In this document: positions 35,193 through 44,424 of the stretch, in pieces
Layout: each line of letters opens with the position of its first letter
Position numbering within the stretch: position 1 is the first letter of the stretch
DNA from: Porphyra umbilicalis
Taxonomy: Eukaryota > Rhodophyta > Bangiophyceae > Bangiales > Bangiaceae
Reading direction: 5' to 3'
DNA length: 64,000 bases
NCBI GenBank assembly: GCA_002049455.2
Contig: KV918762.1
Span: forward strand, 310,001-374,000
Position numbers and translations under genes: made by a program
Notes under the pieces: generated by a model
Seen by the model: only the letters and a program-made list of their open reading frames with translations
Told to the model about the DNA's origin: nothing
The model's database searches: none

Positions 35193-35828
35193 CTAGAGCC
35201 TCAGGACCGCGATCTCTCGCGATCTCTCACTGAAAGAGGGTGCTACTCTTGTGGCGCACCCCTGCCATGAAAACGCAAAACGACTGTACCACGTTGTGTC
35301 AAACACATCCTTGAGCAGCACGTTGGTCTGACGAGGACCGCGGCCGCTGCCTGCCGTGCTCGACGCCCCGTTCACCGCAGCAGCGACACCCTCCGTGCTG
35401 ACGCTCCGCGTCACGTAAGCCTCGCAAATTCTCACAAGATTAGACTCTCGGAAGCAAGGCGGTTGGCTGGCGCAGTTGACTTCTGACGCTTCGTCGTTCG
35501 CTGTCGCCTGTCCCCGCTCGCGGCACGCCTGGGACACCTCGTCCAACTCTTGCTGTATGCTTCTGGCGTCGCATGCCAGGCCTCCGACCGCACCCGCGTC
35601 AGCGTCGTTCTCGTTGTCGGCAGCGGAAGGGAGGCTCCACTCGTCCTCGTAGTCATCATCGGGGTCCACCATTCCGCCGGCATATTGACCACAATCGCCC
35701 ATGCCGGACCCCGGTGACACCGACTGGCGCGGCGCCGCCTCTTTGGCCAGCGCAGCTCGCTTTTGCAGCACCACCTTGGTCAATCGGAGGGGGTCGAGTC
35801 GGTTGCAATTCTTACACGACCACCTCAC
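35193..35828 (-). CDS. ORF carried inside the hAT element, unrecognised
   Basis: A 211-codon frame starts with a possible zinc-binding pair (WSCKNCNRLDPLRLTK), continues with an acidic disordered stretch (DPDDDYEDEW) and a helical segment (ARSIQQELDEVSQACRERG), and ends near VLLKDVFDTTWYSRFAFSW. It does not match hAT transposase motifs (no RW or hATC dimerisation block). It may be a captured fragment of a host gene or a degenerate accessory ORF of the element. Balanced composition argues that it once coded. Confidence 0.4.
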   Translation of the reverse strand: MRWSCKNCNRLDPLRLTKVVLQKRAALAKEAAPRQSVSPGSGMGDCGQYAGGMVDPDDDYEDEWSLPSAADNENDADAGAVGGLACDARSIQQELDEVSQACRERGQATANDEASEVNCASQPPCFRESNLVRICEAYVTRSVSTEGVAAAVNGASSTAGSGRGPRQTNVLLKDVFDTTWYSRFAFSWQGCATRVAPSFSERSREIAVLRL

Positions 35829-35995
35829 TGCAACCAGCCTAATAAGTGCTCATGAACCTGTATTTAAACACGCCTAAAACACGCCCCATGTTTTTGCAGG
35901 CGTGCTGGCGTGACACGCCCTAAACACGCGGTAAAACACGCCCTGGGCGTGTCCGTGAACACGCCTTGGGCGTGTTGCACAACCGTACACACAGA

Positions 35996-37004
35996 TCTCG
36001 TGTGGTCGCCGCTTGGCACAGCACAACGAAGGCATCGCGGCGCCGAAGCGGTCAAAAGCGGCAAATGGTTCGAACCGTTGATCAACGGAGTCCTTGCATG
36101 GGCGGGGAGAACACAGGATCTGATGGGTCCAAAAAGTGACCCTCACGGCAAAGCAATGATAATCGCCGAAGAGAGGGGCTTTTTCATATACTTTCGGGGG
36201 ATCAATTTGGTTGTGACGCTCTTCGGACGCTCAGAGCACACCCAACAACGTCTTCCCTAAGTTCAAATATTCTGACGTGTCAGAAACATGTCTCAAAAAT
36301 GTGCCACGTGCCTTAATCTCAGCTCTTGGGGATGGGGAGGGTCCCACAGCAACGTCAGGCACCCCAAAACGCTCAGATAGAACTTGAATACAGTTAATCT
36401 TAATCGGATAAGTCCTCGGACATTCATGCGTCAGAAATGGGGGGAGGCGCCCCCGTCCCCCATTTTCTCACCGATCTGGGGGGACCCGCTGCTCCTCCCC
36501 ATTTTTTACTGGCGTGCCATTGGCTGTTGCAGATGCAGTTCCTTTCGGAAAACGAGCTCACGTGGCATGATCAGATTTGAAATCTTACGGCCCGATACTG
36601 GCGCTTTCCGAGGCCGTCTACGATCTCGGCGATCACTATCGAGACCCAGAAAAGCCTGAACGAGTCTGACCGTTTCAGGACCCCCCATTCGACGCACGTT
36701 GGGGGTGCGGTGGGTCGCTCCGCTGCCGCTCTCGGTGGCGCGCACAGCGTGAATCAGGGCACGGCGGCGGTATCCCCAGGCACAGGTTTTCGCAGCTTCG
36801 CGAGATCGATTCTGTCCGTGCTCGCGGCGGGGGGTGGGACGTTGGAGGCTGGGAGATGAAATAAACTTGTGGGCCTGTCTGAGGGGGCAGTGGGACGAGG
36901 TCCATTTGGCGCCCCGCGGCGTGATTGTGTGACAGCGACAGGCGCGTCGCGACGCCCGTGTCCACGGACGACGTCACCGTCGACGACACCGTCTTCTTTC
37001 CTCC
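35996..37004. other. No gene seen; 5' flank of the Harbinger nuclease
   Basis: Contains a short poly-G/poly-C block near 36438-36510 but no convincing frame. It should hold the promoter and left terminal repeat of the PIF/Harbinger element, neither of which I could identify. Confidence 0.4.
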
Positions 37005-39035
37005 ATGGACGACCCACTCGACGTCTCTGCGGATGCGATGCTGGCGGACCCTATCGACGGCGAAGTTGCCACCGCGGTGGCGGCCCACATGCAGGCGCTG
37101 TGGGGCTATCGTCGTCGCATCCGCCTGTCGCGGCTCGGCCGGCGGCGGTATATTGGGTCGGTGCCTGGTCGCCGGCCGAACAAGAACCGTGATTTTCGAT
37201 CAGGTTTGCGAGCTCTTTTGAGGGACTATTTTGGATTGGACGGCTCCCCTCCCGTATACGACGAGGCGGACTTTGAGAGACGGTTCCGTGTGCCTCGGTC
37301 AGTGTTTTTGCGTATCTACCACGCCGTGAAGGGTCGCCCCTTCTTTGCGCAACATATTAACGCGACGGGTAGACCGCAGGCACACCCCTTGCAAAAGGTG
37401 GTGGCTGCTTTCCGAGTGATTGCTTACGGAGAGGCGCCCGATCGAACTGATGAATACGTTCGTTTGTCCGCATCGACCATAGCTATGTCTGTTCGAGAGC
37501 TTCTACGTTTCATTGTGGATGAGTTGGGTCCGGCTTATTTGCGTCCCCCCACTCCGGCCGAGCTGGAGCGTATCCTGGAGCGCAATGCGCAACGGGGATT
37601 GCCTGGGTGTATGGGATCGCTGTACTGCAGCCATTGGGAGTGGGCGAACTGCCATGAGGCGTTTGCCGGCATGTATCAGAATCGGCACGGCAAACGCTCT
37701 GTGGTAATGGAAACTGTTTGCGATGAGGACCTATGGATATGGCTTTTGTTTGTTGGTTGCCCTGGTTCTCAGAATGACCTCAATGTTATGCATGCTTCCC
37801 CTCTGTATTTGTCTGTGACGGGAGGCGAGTGGCCGCCTCGTACGTTTTCATACACAGCTAACGGCACCACCCGCACGCTCTTGTATTATCTGATTGATGG
37901 AATTTACCCTCCCTTTGCATTTTTCGTGTCTCCGTTCCCCGACCCCACCACAGAAGTTGAGACGACATTTAACCGGCTCCAAGAAGCTTTGAGGAAATAT
38001 GTGGAACGGCTATATGCCGTTCTAACTGCACGCTTCCACATTGCTTTACACCCCACACGGCATGTCACCGTCGAGTCAATGGTCACCGTCGCGAAGGCGG
38101 TGGCCATCTTACACAATATGGTGACGGAGAAGCGACGTGATGGGTACGTGTCACGCTCTCGAATGGCCGCCGCTGCCCAGGCGGCGGCCGGCGGTAGCGG
38201 CGGCGGAGGCGCAGTCGGTGGCGGAGCCGAGCGCGTGGGGAACGGGGCTGCTGAGACCCCGGCCGCGGCCGGTGGTGCGGCCGGCGCTGCGGCCGGCGAC
38301 GGGGTTGGTGGGGGTGGCGGTGGTGGGACGGGTATGATGGCTGATGGTGGTACTCCCGCAGCCGGTGTTGGCGCAGCCGGCGGCAGGGCTGGTGGGGGTG
38401 GCGGTGGTGAGACGGGTTCGGGTCCTGATGGTGGTTCTCCCGCCGCCGGTGTTGGCGCAGCCGGCGGCGGGGCTGGTGGGCGTGGCGGCGGTGGGACCGG
38501 TATGTTTGTTGATGGTGGTGGTCCCGCTGCCGGTGTTGGTGCAGCCGGCGGCGGGGATGGTGGGGGTGGCGGTGGTGGGACGGGTATGATGGTTGATGGT
38601 GGTGCTCCCGCCGCCGGTGTTGGCGCAGCCGGCGGCGGGGCTGGTGGGGGTGGGGGCGGTGCGTCGGGTACGATAGCTGATGGTGGAAGCCAAGCCGCCG
38701 GTGTTGGCGCTGCCGGCGGCGGGGCCCCTGGTGGTGGGGGCGGTGGGACATATCCGACGGAAGGCGGTGGCAGCCACGCCGTCGGCGGCGGTGCGGCCGG
38801 TGGCAGTCCACAGAGCAATGCGAACAGTCCTGGGGGCAGCGACGGCCCGCCGGCGGGTGTGGCCGCCCCTTTCATCGCGCCGGCCGGCGCGCTTCCTGCC
38901 GGAAGTTTTGGCCACGCGCTGAACGCTTGGGCGGAGGCACGGGACGAGGAGGAGCACGAACGCCTGAGGCATGACCTTGCTGAACACGTGTGGGTGGAGA
39001 GAAGCACGCTTCTTGCGCCCTACGTGGGAGTATAA
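37005..39035 (+). CDS. PIF/Harbinger nuclease (HARBI1-like) with Gly/Ala repeat tail
   Basis: 676 residues. Residues 1-400 match PIF/Harbinger transposases of the plant type (Plant_tran). An N-terminal helix block (FRVPRSVFLRIYHAVKGR) precedes the nuclease core: GSLYCSHWEWANCHEAFAG (about residue 205), GSQNDLNVMHASPL (about 255), YYLIDGIYPPFA (about 295) and RLYAVLTARFHI (about 340). In active members the first motif reads SLDC; here Tyr replaces the catalytic Asp, so the protein is probably not an active nuclease even though the frame is intact. After residue 400 comes an unusual low-complexity tail of Gly/Ala repeats (PAAGVGAAGG) that normal members lack. It faces the Myb-like ORF at 39864-41291, the usual partner gene of this superfamily. 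The ATG at 37005 gives an N-terminus of sensible length. Confidence 0.85.
   Translation: MDDPLDVSADAMLADPIDGEVATAVAAHMQALWGYRRRIRLSRLGRRRYIGSVPGRRPNKNRDFRSGLRALLRDYFGLDGSPPVYDEADFERRFRVPRSVFLRIYHAVKGRPFFAQHINATGRPQAHPLQKVVAAFRVIAYGEAPDRTDEYVRLSASTIAMSVRELLRFIVDELGPAYLRPPTPAELERILERNAQRGLPGCMGSLYCSHWEWANCHEAFAGMYQNRHGKRSVVMETVCDEDLWIWLLFVGCPGSQNDLNVMHASPLYLSVTGGEWPPRTFSYTANGTTRTLLYYLIDGIYPPFAFFVSPFPDPTTEVETTFNRLQEALRKYVERLYAVLTARFHIALHPTRHVTVESMVTVAKAVAILHNMVTEKRRDGYVSRSRMAAAAQAAAGGSGGGGAVGGGAERVGNGAAETPAAAGGAAGAAAGDGVGGGGGGGTGMMADGGTPAAGVGAAGGRAGGGGGGETGSGPDGGSPAAGVGAAGGGAGGRGGGGTGMFVDGGGPAAGVGAAGGGDGGGGGGGTGMMVDGGAPAAGVGAAGGGAGGGGGGASGTIADGGSQAAGVGAAGGGAPGGGGGGTYPTEGGGSHAVGGGAAGGSPQSNANSPGGSDGPPAGVAAPFIAPAGALPAGSFGHALNAWAEARDEEEHERLRHDLAEHVWVERSTLLAPYVGV
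38320..38760 (+). repeat. 84-bp coding repeat in the Harbinger tail
   Basis: Five to six copies of a unit of about 84 bp (28 codons) containing GCCGGTGTTGGCGCAGCCGG, at about 38350, 38440, 38530, 38610 and 38695. Reading phase is conserved, giving Gly/Ala-rich repeats. Confidence 0.8.
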
Positions 39036-39114
39036 AAGGTTTTTTTTTTTTTCCTGCTGCGCAGGACTATTTTTTCCTTCGATAACGTCGTCAGGAGAGG
39101 ATCTCTTGGGGGGG

Positions 39115-39640
39115 CGGCGGACAGGGTGGGCGTCTTCATGTGACTGCCCCGCCGCTGGATTTGGCGAGACAGGCGGCGCACGTGTGCGGCGGGCATGGGA
39201 AGGGGCGGATTGCCGCCGGCGTCGGTATTGCCGGCGGCGGCTCTGCGTGTTGGGGGGGGGCGGGCATGGGGGGCGTCCACGTGTAACTGCTCCGCCACCG
39301 GCGTTTGCAAGACCGGCGGCGGGCGCGTCAAGCGGGGAGGGGTGCTGGTGCGTCGCCGCTGGCGTCGGTATTGCCGGCGGCGGCTCTGCGTGTTGGGGGG
39401 GGGGCGGGCACGGGGGGCGTCCACGTGTGACTGCTCCACCGCCGGCGTTGGCAAGACCGGCGGCGGGCGTGTCGGGCGCGGAGGGGTGCTGGTGTGTCGC
39501 CGCTGGTGTCGGTACGGCCGGCGGCGGCTCTGTGTTCACGGGGGGGGGGCGGGCAAGGGAGACGTCCACGTGTGACTGCTCCGCCGCCGGCGTTGAAAAG
39601 ACCGGCGGCGGGTGTTTGAAGCACAGAAAGGACCGGGCAT
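39115..39640. repeat. Tandem repeat of about 145 bp between the convergent Harbinger genes
   Basis: Four imperfect copies of a block containing CCACGTGTGACTGCTCCGCC then GGCGTTGGCAAGACCGGCGG, at about 39134, 39280, 39421 and 39566, each followed by a GGGG-rich spacer. It lies wholly in the 830 bp between the two convergent genes. Confidence 0.75.
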
Positions 39641-39863
39641 GTTGCCGCCGGCGTCCGTGTGCCGACATGTGTGTGGGGTGTAGCGCCCGTCGCCGGTGTT
39701 TGTGCGAGGTAATCCTCAGTGGAAGGGAATGCAGGGGATCCACGAGGGGTGTTGCGCATTCGTGGTAGGATGCGCGGTGCATAGAAGTAGGAAAAAAAAC
39801 CCTGCCTAACGGGGAAAAAAAACCTTTGGCACGCTAAAGAACAAAGCACATACACATCAAACA

Positions 39864-41291
39864 CTACAGGGAATAGGAATGGTCATCGTCCCCACTGGCC
39901 TCTTGAACAGCACAGTCGGCGTCGTCCGCCGCCTTGTCGTGGTGCATGGGCACCAAGTACACCTCATCGTCGTCATCCAAAGTAGTCGACGCGGCTGCAA
40001 GTGCCTCCGCCGCCTTCGCCTGCTTCGTGACCTGAGACCAAGCGCCACGGCTCGGCCTGCCTCGGCCTGTCGACTTGGGAACAGGATCTGTCGTGGCAGG
40101 CGCCGCCGGCGTGTTGTCCCCAGACGCCGGCGGCGATTGCACCCCGGAATCGACTGCCACCGGCTTGTTGCCGGCCGGCGGCGGCGGATGCACCTCCGAC
40201 ACGTCCGCCGGTGCGGTCGACGACCTCGCGTGCTCCTCGGACTCGACTGCCGCCGGCTTGTTGCCGACCGGCGGCGGCGGATGCGCCTCCGACACGGCCG
40301 CCGTTGCGGTCGACGATCCCGCGTCCGTCGCCAAGGCGGCGGCCGTCCCCGCCGGGCCCGACGACATCGCCGGCGGGGACGAGGACCAGTCCATGCCAGC
40401 CGCCGCCATCAGTTTGCGCGCGTGCATCTTGAGGAAGGCAATCGCCTCGGGGGTGTTGCGCATCTCCGCGGTGTTGAAAAACGCCACAGTTGTCCGCTCC
40501 GTCGTTGCCCGCGCCAGCGCCAGCAGAGCGTCCGAGCTGTCCTTGAGTGTCCGCGACGCGCGGATGTCCTCACTCATCTCCCGCATGGCCGCCTTGGAAC
40601 CGCGCGGACGTGACTGGAAGGCACCCGCCGCCGGCGGCCCGTTCTCCTCCTCGTCCGAGTCGCTTGGGGAGGCACAGCAGCCGGCAGACACGCTTGAGGA
40701 GCCGGCACCGCCAGCGCCGCCGTCTGCGGCGGCGGCCCCGGCGGCGCCTCTAAACTTGTCGACGTTGCGTAGCACCCGCCAACACGACACCCACGGGCAG
40801 GTCGTCCGCTTCGCCTTCCGCTTCGTTGTCTTGCCCTTCGCCTTGTCAGATGCCCGGTCCCTCCGCATCGCCTCGTAAATGTTGAGCCCGTAAAAGCACG
40901 CCACAGCGGCGCTGATCAAATCCTCGTCGCTCGGGTTGCCTGTCAGCGACAGCCGCTTAACGGCCAAGTAATGCGATCCAAACTCGCTCACCCCTCTCCG
41001 GATCTTGTCCCACTGCTTCTGCACCCCCCCGACACCGGACTCGGTGCGCCGTAGAGCTCCAGGGCGACCTGCCAATAGGTGCTTCCACTCCCCGACCACC
41101 TCCGCCAGAAAGGTTGTCCCAGTCTGGTCCGACCCCTTCACAGCGTCCAATGATGTAGACAGATAGGCCCGGCTGAGGGCCACCCGCTCCTCGTCCGTCC
41201 AGCCAAGCCCAGTCCCCATGGCAGCCGGCGCGTAGGTGGCGGCAAGCAGGTCGGCGCCCTCGTTGCCACCCACAGGTTGGGAAGGGGGCAT
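39864..41291 (-). CDS. Myb/SANT-like partner protein of the PIF/Harbinger element
   Basis: 475 residues from the ATG at 41291. An N-terminal trihelix/Myb-like DNA-binding segment is seen (GWTDEERVALSRAYLSTS, FLAEVVGEWKHLL, VQKQWDKIRRGVSEFG), followed by a helical block (LISAAVACFYGLNIYEAM), a basic nuclear-localisation-like stretch (KGKTTKRKAKR), and a C-terminal helical region (ALLALARATTERTTVAFF) before a Pro/Ala-rich acidic tail. PIF/Harbinger elements usually encode such a Myb-like protein beside the nuclease, where it helps import and DNA recognition. I chose the ATG at 41291 because the open frame further upstream runs through tandem repeats in a frame that is not their conserved one. 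It is convergent with the nuclease at 37005-39035. Confidence 0.75.
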   Translation of the reverse strand: MPPSQPVGGNEGADLLAATYAPAAMGTGLGWTDEERVALSRAYLSTSLDAVKGSDQTGTTFLAEVVGEWKHLLAGRPGALRRTESGVGGVQKQWDKIRRGVSEFGSHYLAVKRLSLTGNPSDEDLISAAVACFYGLNIYEAMRRDRASDKAKGKTTKRKAKRTTCPWVSCWRVLRNVDKFRGAAGAAAADGGAGGAGSSSVSAGCCASPSDSDEEENGPPAAGAFQSRPRGSKAAMREMSEDIRASRTLKDSSDALLALARATTERTTVAFFNTAEMRNTPEAIAFLKMHARKLMAAAGMDWSSSPPAMSSGPAGTAAALATDAGSSTATAAVSEAHPPPPVGNKPAAVESEEHARSSTAPADVSEVHPPPPAGNKPVAVDSGVQSPPASGDNTPAAPATTDPVPKSTGRGRPSRGAWSQVTKQAKAAEALAAASTTLDDDDEVYLVPMHHDKAADDADCAVQEASGDDDHSYSL

Positions 41292-41314
41292 GAACCGCCC
41301 GCCCCGGCGACCGC

Positions 41315-43260
41315 CTAGACGGAAGTGCCACCGCCGCCGGCAGGTGATGCGCCGCCGCCGGCTGGCGGTGGTCGCGCAGCAGCCAGCGGCACCTGCACGT
41401 TCGTGCGAAGCGCTTCGCCGCCGGTACCGGCGACCGGTGATGAGCGACCGCCGGCGGGCGGGGACGGAGCAGCAGCCGGCGGTACTTGTCCTTCGGTGCG
41501 GCGCGCGTCGCCGCCGGTACCGGCGGCCGTTGATGCACCGCCGCCGGCAAGCGGTGCTTGGGCAGCAGCCGGCGGCACTTGTCCGTTCGCGCGGGGCGCG
41601 TCGCCTCCCGTGCCGGCGGCCGGTGATGCACCGCCGCCGGTACCGGCGGCCGGTGACGCGCCGCCGCCGGCAAGCGGTGGTTGGGCAACAGCCGGCGGCA
41701 CTTGTCCGTTCACGCGAAGCGCGTCGGCCCCCGTACCGGCGGCCGGTGATGTGCCGCCGCCGGTGCGAGGCGATCCGCCGCCGCCGGCCAGTGGGAATGG
41801 AGCACGAGCCGGCGGCACTCGTCCGTCGGTGCGGGGCGCGTCGCCGCCGGTACCGGCGGCCGGTAACGCGCCGCCGCCGGCAAGCGGTGGTTGGGCAACA
41901 GCCGTCGGCACTTGTCCGTTCACGCGGGGCGCGTCGCCCCGGTACGGCGGCTGGTGATACGCCGCCGCCGGCTCGAGGCGATCCGCCGCCGCCGGCGAGT
42001 GGGGACGGAGCAACAGCCGGCGGCACTTGTCCGTCTGTGCGGGGCGCGTCGCCGCTGGTACCGGCGGCCGGTGACGCGCCGCCGCCGGCGCAAAGCCATC
42101 CGCCGCCGCCGGCGAGCGGGAATGGAGCAGCTGCCGGCGGCACTTGTCCGTCTGTGCGGCGCGCGTCGCCGCCGGTACCGGCGGCCGGTGATGCGCCGCC
42201 GCCGGCTCGACGCGATCCGCCGCCGCCGGCGAGCGGGGACGGAGCAACAGCCGGCGGCACTTGTCCGTCGGTGCGGCGCGCGTCGCCGCCGGTACCGGCG
42301 GCCGGTAACGCGCCGCCGCCGGCAAGCGGTGGTTGGCAGGCCCTGTCATAAGTATCGTTTTCAGCTTCGGGTACGGTATGTGCAAATCGTTGAATTCGAT
42401 TACGAGTGCTGGCCACGTATATCTTCACGTGTATCAATACGAAATATACCTTGAAAACACGAGTACGAATCAATTCCGAAATTGATGGACTTGGAACAGC
42501 TGCCGACGTTTAGCAGCGCCAAGCGCCTATTTTTTCCGAGCATGTCGGATCTGTTCCGTCACGTGAGTCATCCTGTTTGCGGCGCTGTCAACGGCTCGCG
42601 TGAGATTTCTAACGGGCGCCCTTTGGCGAGCACACCACGGTTCAGAAAATCCACCCCAACTAGAACCGTTGTAGTAATCAGATCAAGTCCAAATATCAAC
42701 TGGCATTTAGCGGAGGTGAAATGACAATATTGCGTTCGATTGGCGCGCTCTACTGGCTTTAACTCCGCTGTCGGTCGGAATTGATAGATACCCACGGCTA
42801 CCTACTCAATTGTTGATATGGGTGTGGGTGCCAGCCGCCTTGCTGCCTACGGGTACGGGAGTTCAGACACCTACACCTGTAAAAACACCTACTCACAATA
42901 TACGTATGGTAGAACCATTGGTTGGGCAACAGCCGGCGGCACTTGTCCGTTCACGCGGGGCGCGTCGCCCCCCGTACCGGCGGCTGGTAATACGCCGCCG
43001 CCGGCTCGAGGCGATCCGCCGCCGCCGGCGAGTGGGGACGGAGCAACAGCCGGCGGCACTTGTCCGTCTGTGCGGGGCGCGTCGCCGCCGGTACCGGCGG
43101 CCGGTGACGCGCCGCCGCCGGCGCAAAGCCATCCGCCGCCGCCGGCGAGCGGGAATGGAGCAGCTGCCGGCGGCACTTGTCCGTCGGTGCGGCGCGCGTC
43201 GCCACCGGTACCGGCGGCCGGTGATGCGCTGCCGCCTGCTAGTGGCGATTGGGCAGCAGC
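41315..43260 (-). repeat. Tandem coding-like repeats upstream of the Myb-like ORF
   Basis: About ten copies over 41315-42336 and three to four more over 42926-43260 of a unit of roughly 96-120 bp whose minus-strand reading is APRTDGQVPPAVAPSPLAGG. The blocks at about 41889-42230 and 42925-43240 are near-identical, offset by about 1036 bp, so a segmental duplication has occurred. One copy near 41940 has lost bases relative to its twin near 42970, changing frame. The repeat frame matches that of the upstream ORF (43345-44424). Confidence 0.8.
42337..42917. mobile_element. Insertion of 581 bp in the repeat block
   Basis: Non-repetitive, AT-richer sequence interrupts the tandem repeats. It is flanked by GTGGTTGG (42329-42336) and TTGGTTGG (42918-42925), an apparent 8-bp duplication with one mismatch, matching the single TGGTTGG seen in uninterrupted copies. 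Its left end CAGGCCCTG suggests hAT, but the right end does not clearly mirror it. It contains many GGGTAC/GTAGGTG motifs. Confidence 0.5.
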
Positions 43261-43344
43261 CGGCGGTGCTGGTCCGCCGCCGAAGGGCCCCCGACGCGCA
43301 CCGTAGCCGCCGGCCTCCGCAAGTCTGCCACCGAATGGCGGCTG

Positions 43345-44424
43345 CTAATTGTCGTGGATCGGCTCAAAGGCGCCGGTCTCTGGGGGTCCTCCACCCGGCG
43401 GCCCCCAGTTGCTGTAGGGACCCGCGTGGCCGCCGACTTGACGACTTGCGTGACCTCCCGGCGGCCCCCAGTTGTCTTGGAGCGTCGCGTGGCCGCCGGA
43501 TTGACGACTTGCTTGACCACCCGGCGTCCCCCAGTTGTCGTGGCGTGCAACGTGGCCGCCGGCTTGACGACTTGCTTGGCCACCCGGCGGCCACCAATCC
43601 TCGCTCAGTGGTTCAAAGCCGCCGGGCTGATGGGGACGCTGCCCGCCCGGCGGCACCCAGTTCCGCCTCGGCGAAGGCTGGCGATTGGGATGGAAGCCAC
43701 CGCCGCCGTGGCCACCGGGCTGTTGATCTCCTTGACCTTGAGAGCCCGGCGGCGCCCACACGTCGCGGCGGGGAGATCCGTCCCTGTCCCGCGAGTCCCG
43801 TCCCCGGCCGCCGTACTCGTGGTCCGGTTGGAACGACGGCTCCCAGTGGCCGCTAGCTTGAGAAGACGGACCAGCCGGCGACGCCCAGCCACAGCGGCGA
43901 GGAGACACTCGAAGGCCGCCCGTATCCCACCCCCGACCGCCGTGTCCGCCGTTGCCGTCGGGCGGTTGCTCCCAACGGCCGCCGGCTTGATTGCCCTTCA
44001 AGGGAGCCGGCGGCACCCACCCGTCACGCGGCGGCAGCGACGCCCGTCCCGCTCCCCCTCCCAAATGTCCGCCACCTTGGTTGGGATCAAACCTTGGTCC
44101 CGGTCCCCAGCTGCCGCGCGCCGGCAGTGACGACCGTTCCGCCCCCCCGGCCCAATTGCCGCCGCCCTGGTTCGGTGTAGCGTTGGGCGGCGGCACCCAG
44201 GCGCCGCCAGCTACCGGCGGTCCTTGGCCAGCCGGCGGCGCACAGCTACTAGAGACAGGAAGCGCGGGCCCCCCGCGTGGTGGGGCCGACGTTGAGCAAG
44301 GTGGGCAGCCCGCGACGTGGCAGGAGCACGTGCACCGCACGAGCACCGCGAGCCGCTCTTGATGACGACGACGCTGGTCACGGCGACGCTCCGTGTCGCG
44401 CTCCCGGTCCGGCTTACGGGTCAT
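43345..44424 (-). CDS. Disordered Gly/Pro-rich protein upstream of the Myb-like ORF
   Basis: From the ATG at 44424 the frame gives about 359 residues. It opens with a highly charged basic N-terminus (MTRKPDRERDTERRRDQRRR), then a Cys cluster (CTCSCHVAGCPPC), then repeats of the type NWGPPGGHASRQVGGHAG and WVPPGGQRPHQPGG. It is almost certainly intrinsically disordered. A single in-frame stop at its end separates it from QPPFGGRLAEAGGYGARRG and the tandem repeats at 43260-41315, which continue in the same frame. It may therefore once have been the N-terminal part of a longer protein, perhaps of the Harbinger partner gene. Start choice: the first 160 codons of the longer open frame are low-complexity and unlike coding sequence. 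Confidence 0.45.
   Translation of the reverse strand: MTRKPDRERDTERRRDQRRRHQERLAVLVRCTCSCHVAGCPPCSTSAPPRGGPALPVSSSCAPPAGQGPPVAGGAWVPPPNATPNQGGGNWAGGAERSSLPARGSWGPGPRFDPNQGGGHLGGGAGRASLPPRDGWVPPAPLKGNQAGGRWEQPPDGNGGHGGRGWDTGGLRVSPRRCGWASPAGPSSQASGHWEPSFQPDHEYGGRGRDSRDRDGSPRRDVWAPPGSQGQGDQQPGGHGGGGFHPNRQPSPRRNWVPPGGQRPHQPGGFEPLSEDWWPPGGQASRQAGGHVARHDNWGTPGGQASRQSGGHATLQDNWGPPGGHASRQVGGHAGPYSNWGPPGGGPPETGAFEPIHDN

Larger units (their letters stand above)
34494..35987. mobile_element. hAT element of the AACACGCC family, 1.5 kb
   Basis: Ends TAGCGTTGTGCAACACGCC and (complement) TACGGTTGTGCAACACGCC form imperfect inverted repeats of 19 bp. The flanks CACACAAA (34486-34493) and CACACAGA (35988-35995) are an 8-bp target duplication with one mismatch. 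Subterminal ACACGCC/GGCGTGT motifs are dense at both ends. The same end sequence bounds the element at 53755-54645. It holds a nested MITE and a 211-codon minus-strand ORF; no complete hAT transposase is recognisable. Confidence 0.85.

Noticed and set aside
36060-36085. GGTTCGAACC-like tRNA T-loop sequence
   Set aside because: No acceptor stem, D arm or anticodon arm can be fitted around it.
37904-39782. Long minus-strand Pro/His-rich frames opposite the Harbinger nuclease tail
   Set aside because: They mirror the 84-bp and 145-bp repeats of the plus strand and lack any domain.
42337-42917. An intron explanation for the 581-bp interruption (GTGAGT on the minus strand and a CAG near 42340)
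   Set aside because: Splicing at those sites does not restore the repeat frame, whereas the 7-of-8 direct duplication fits an insertion.
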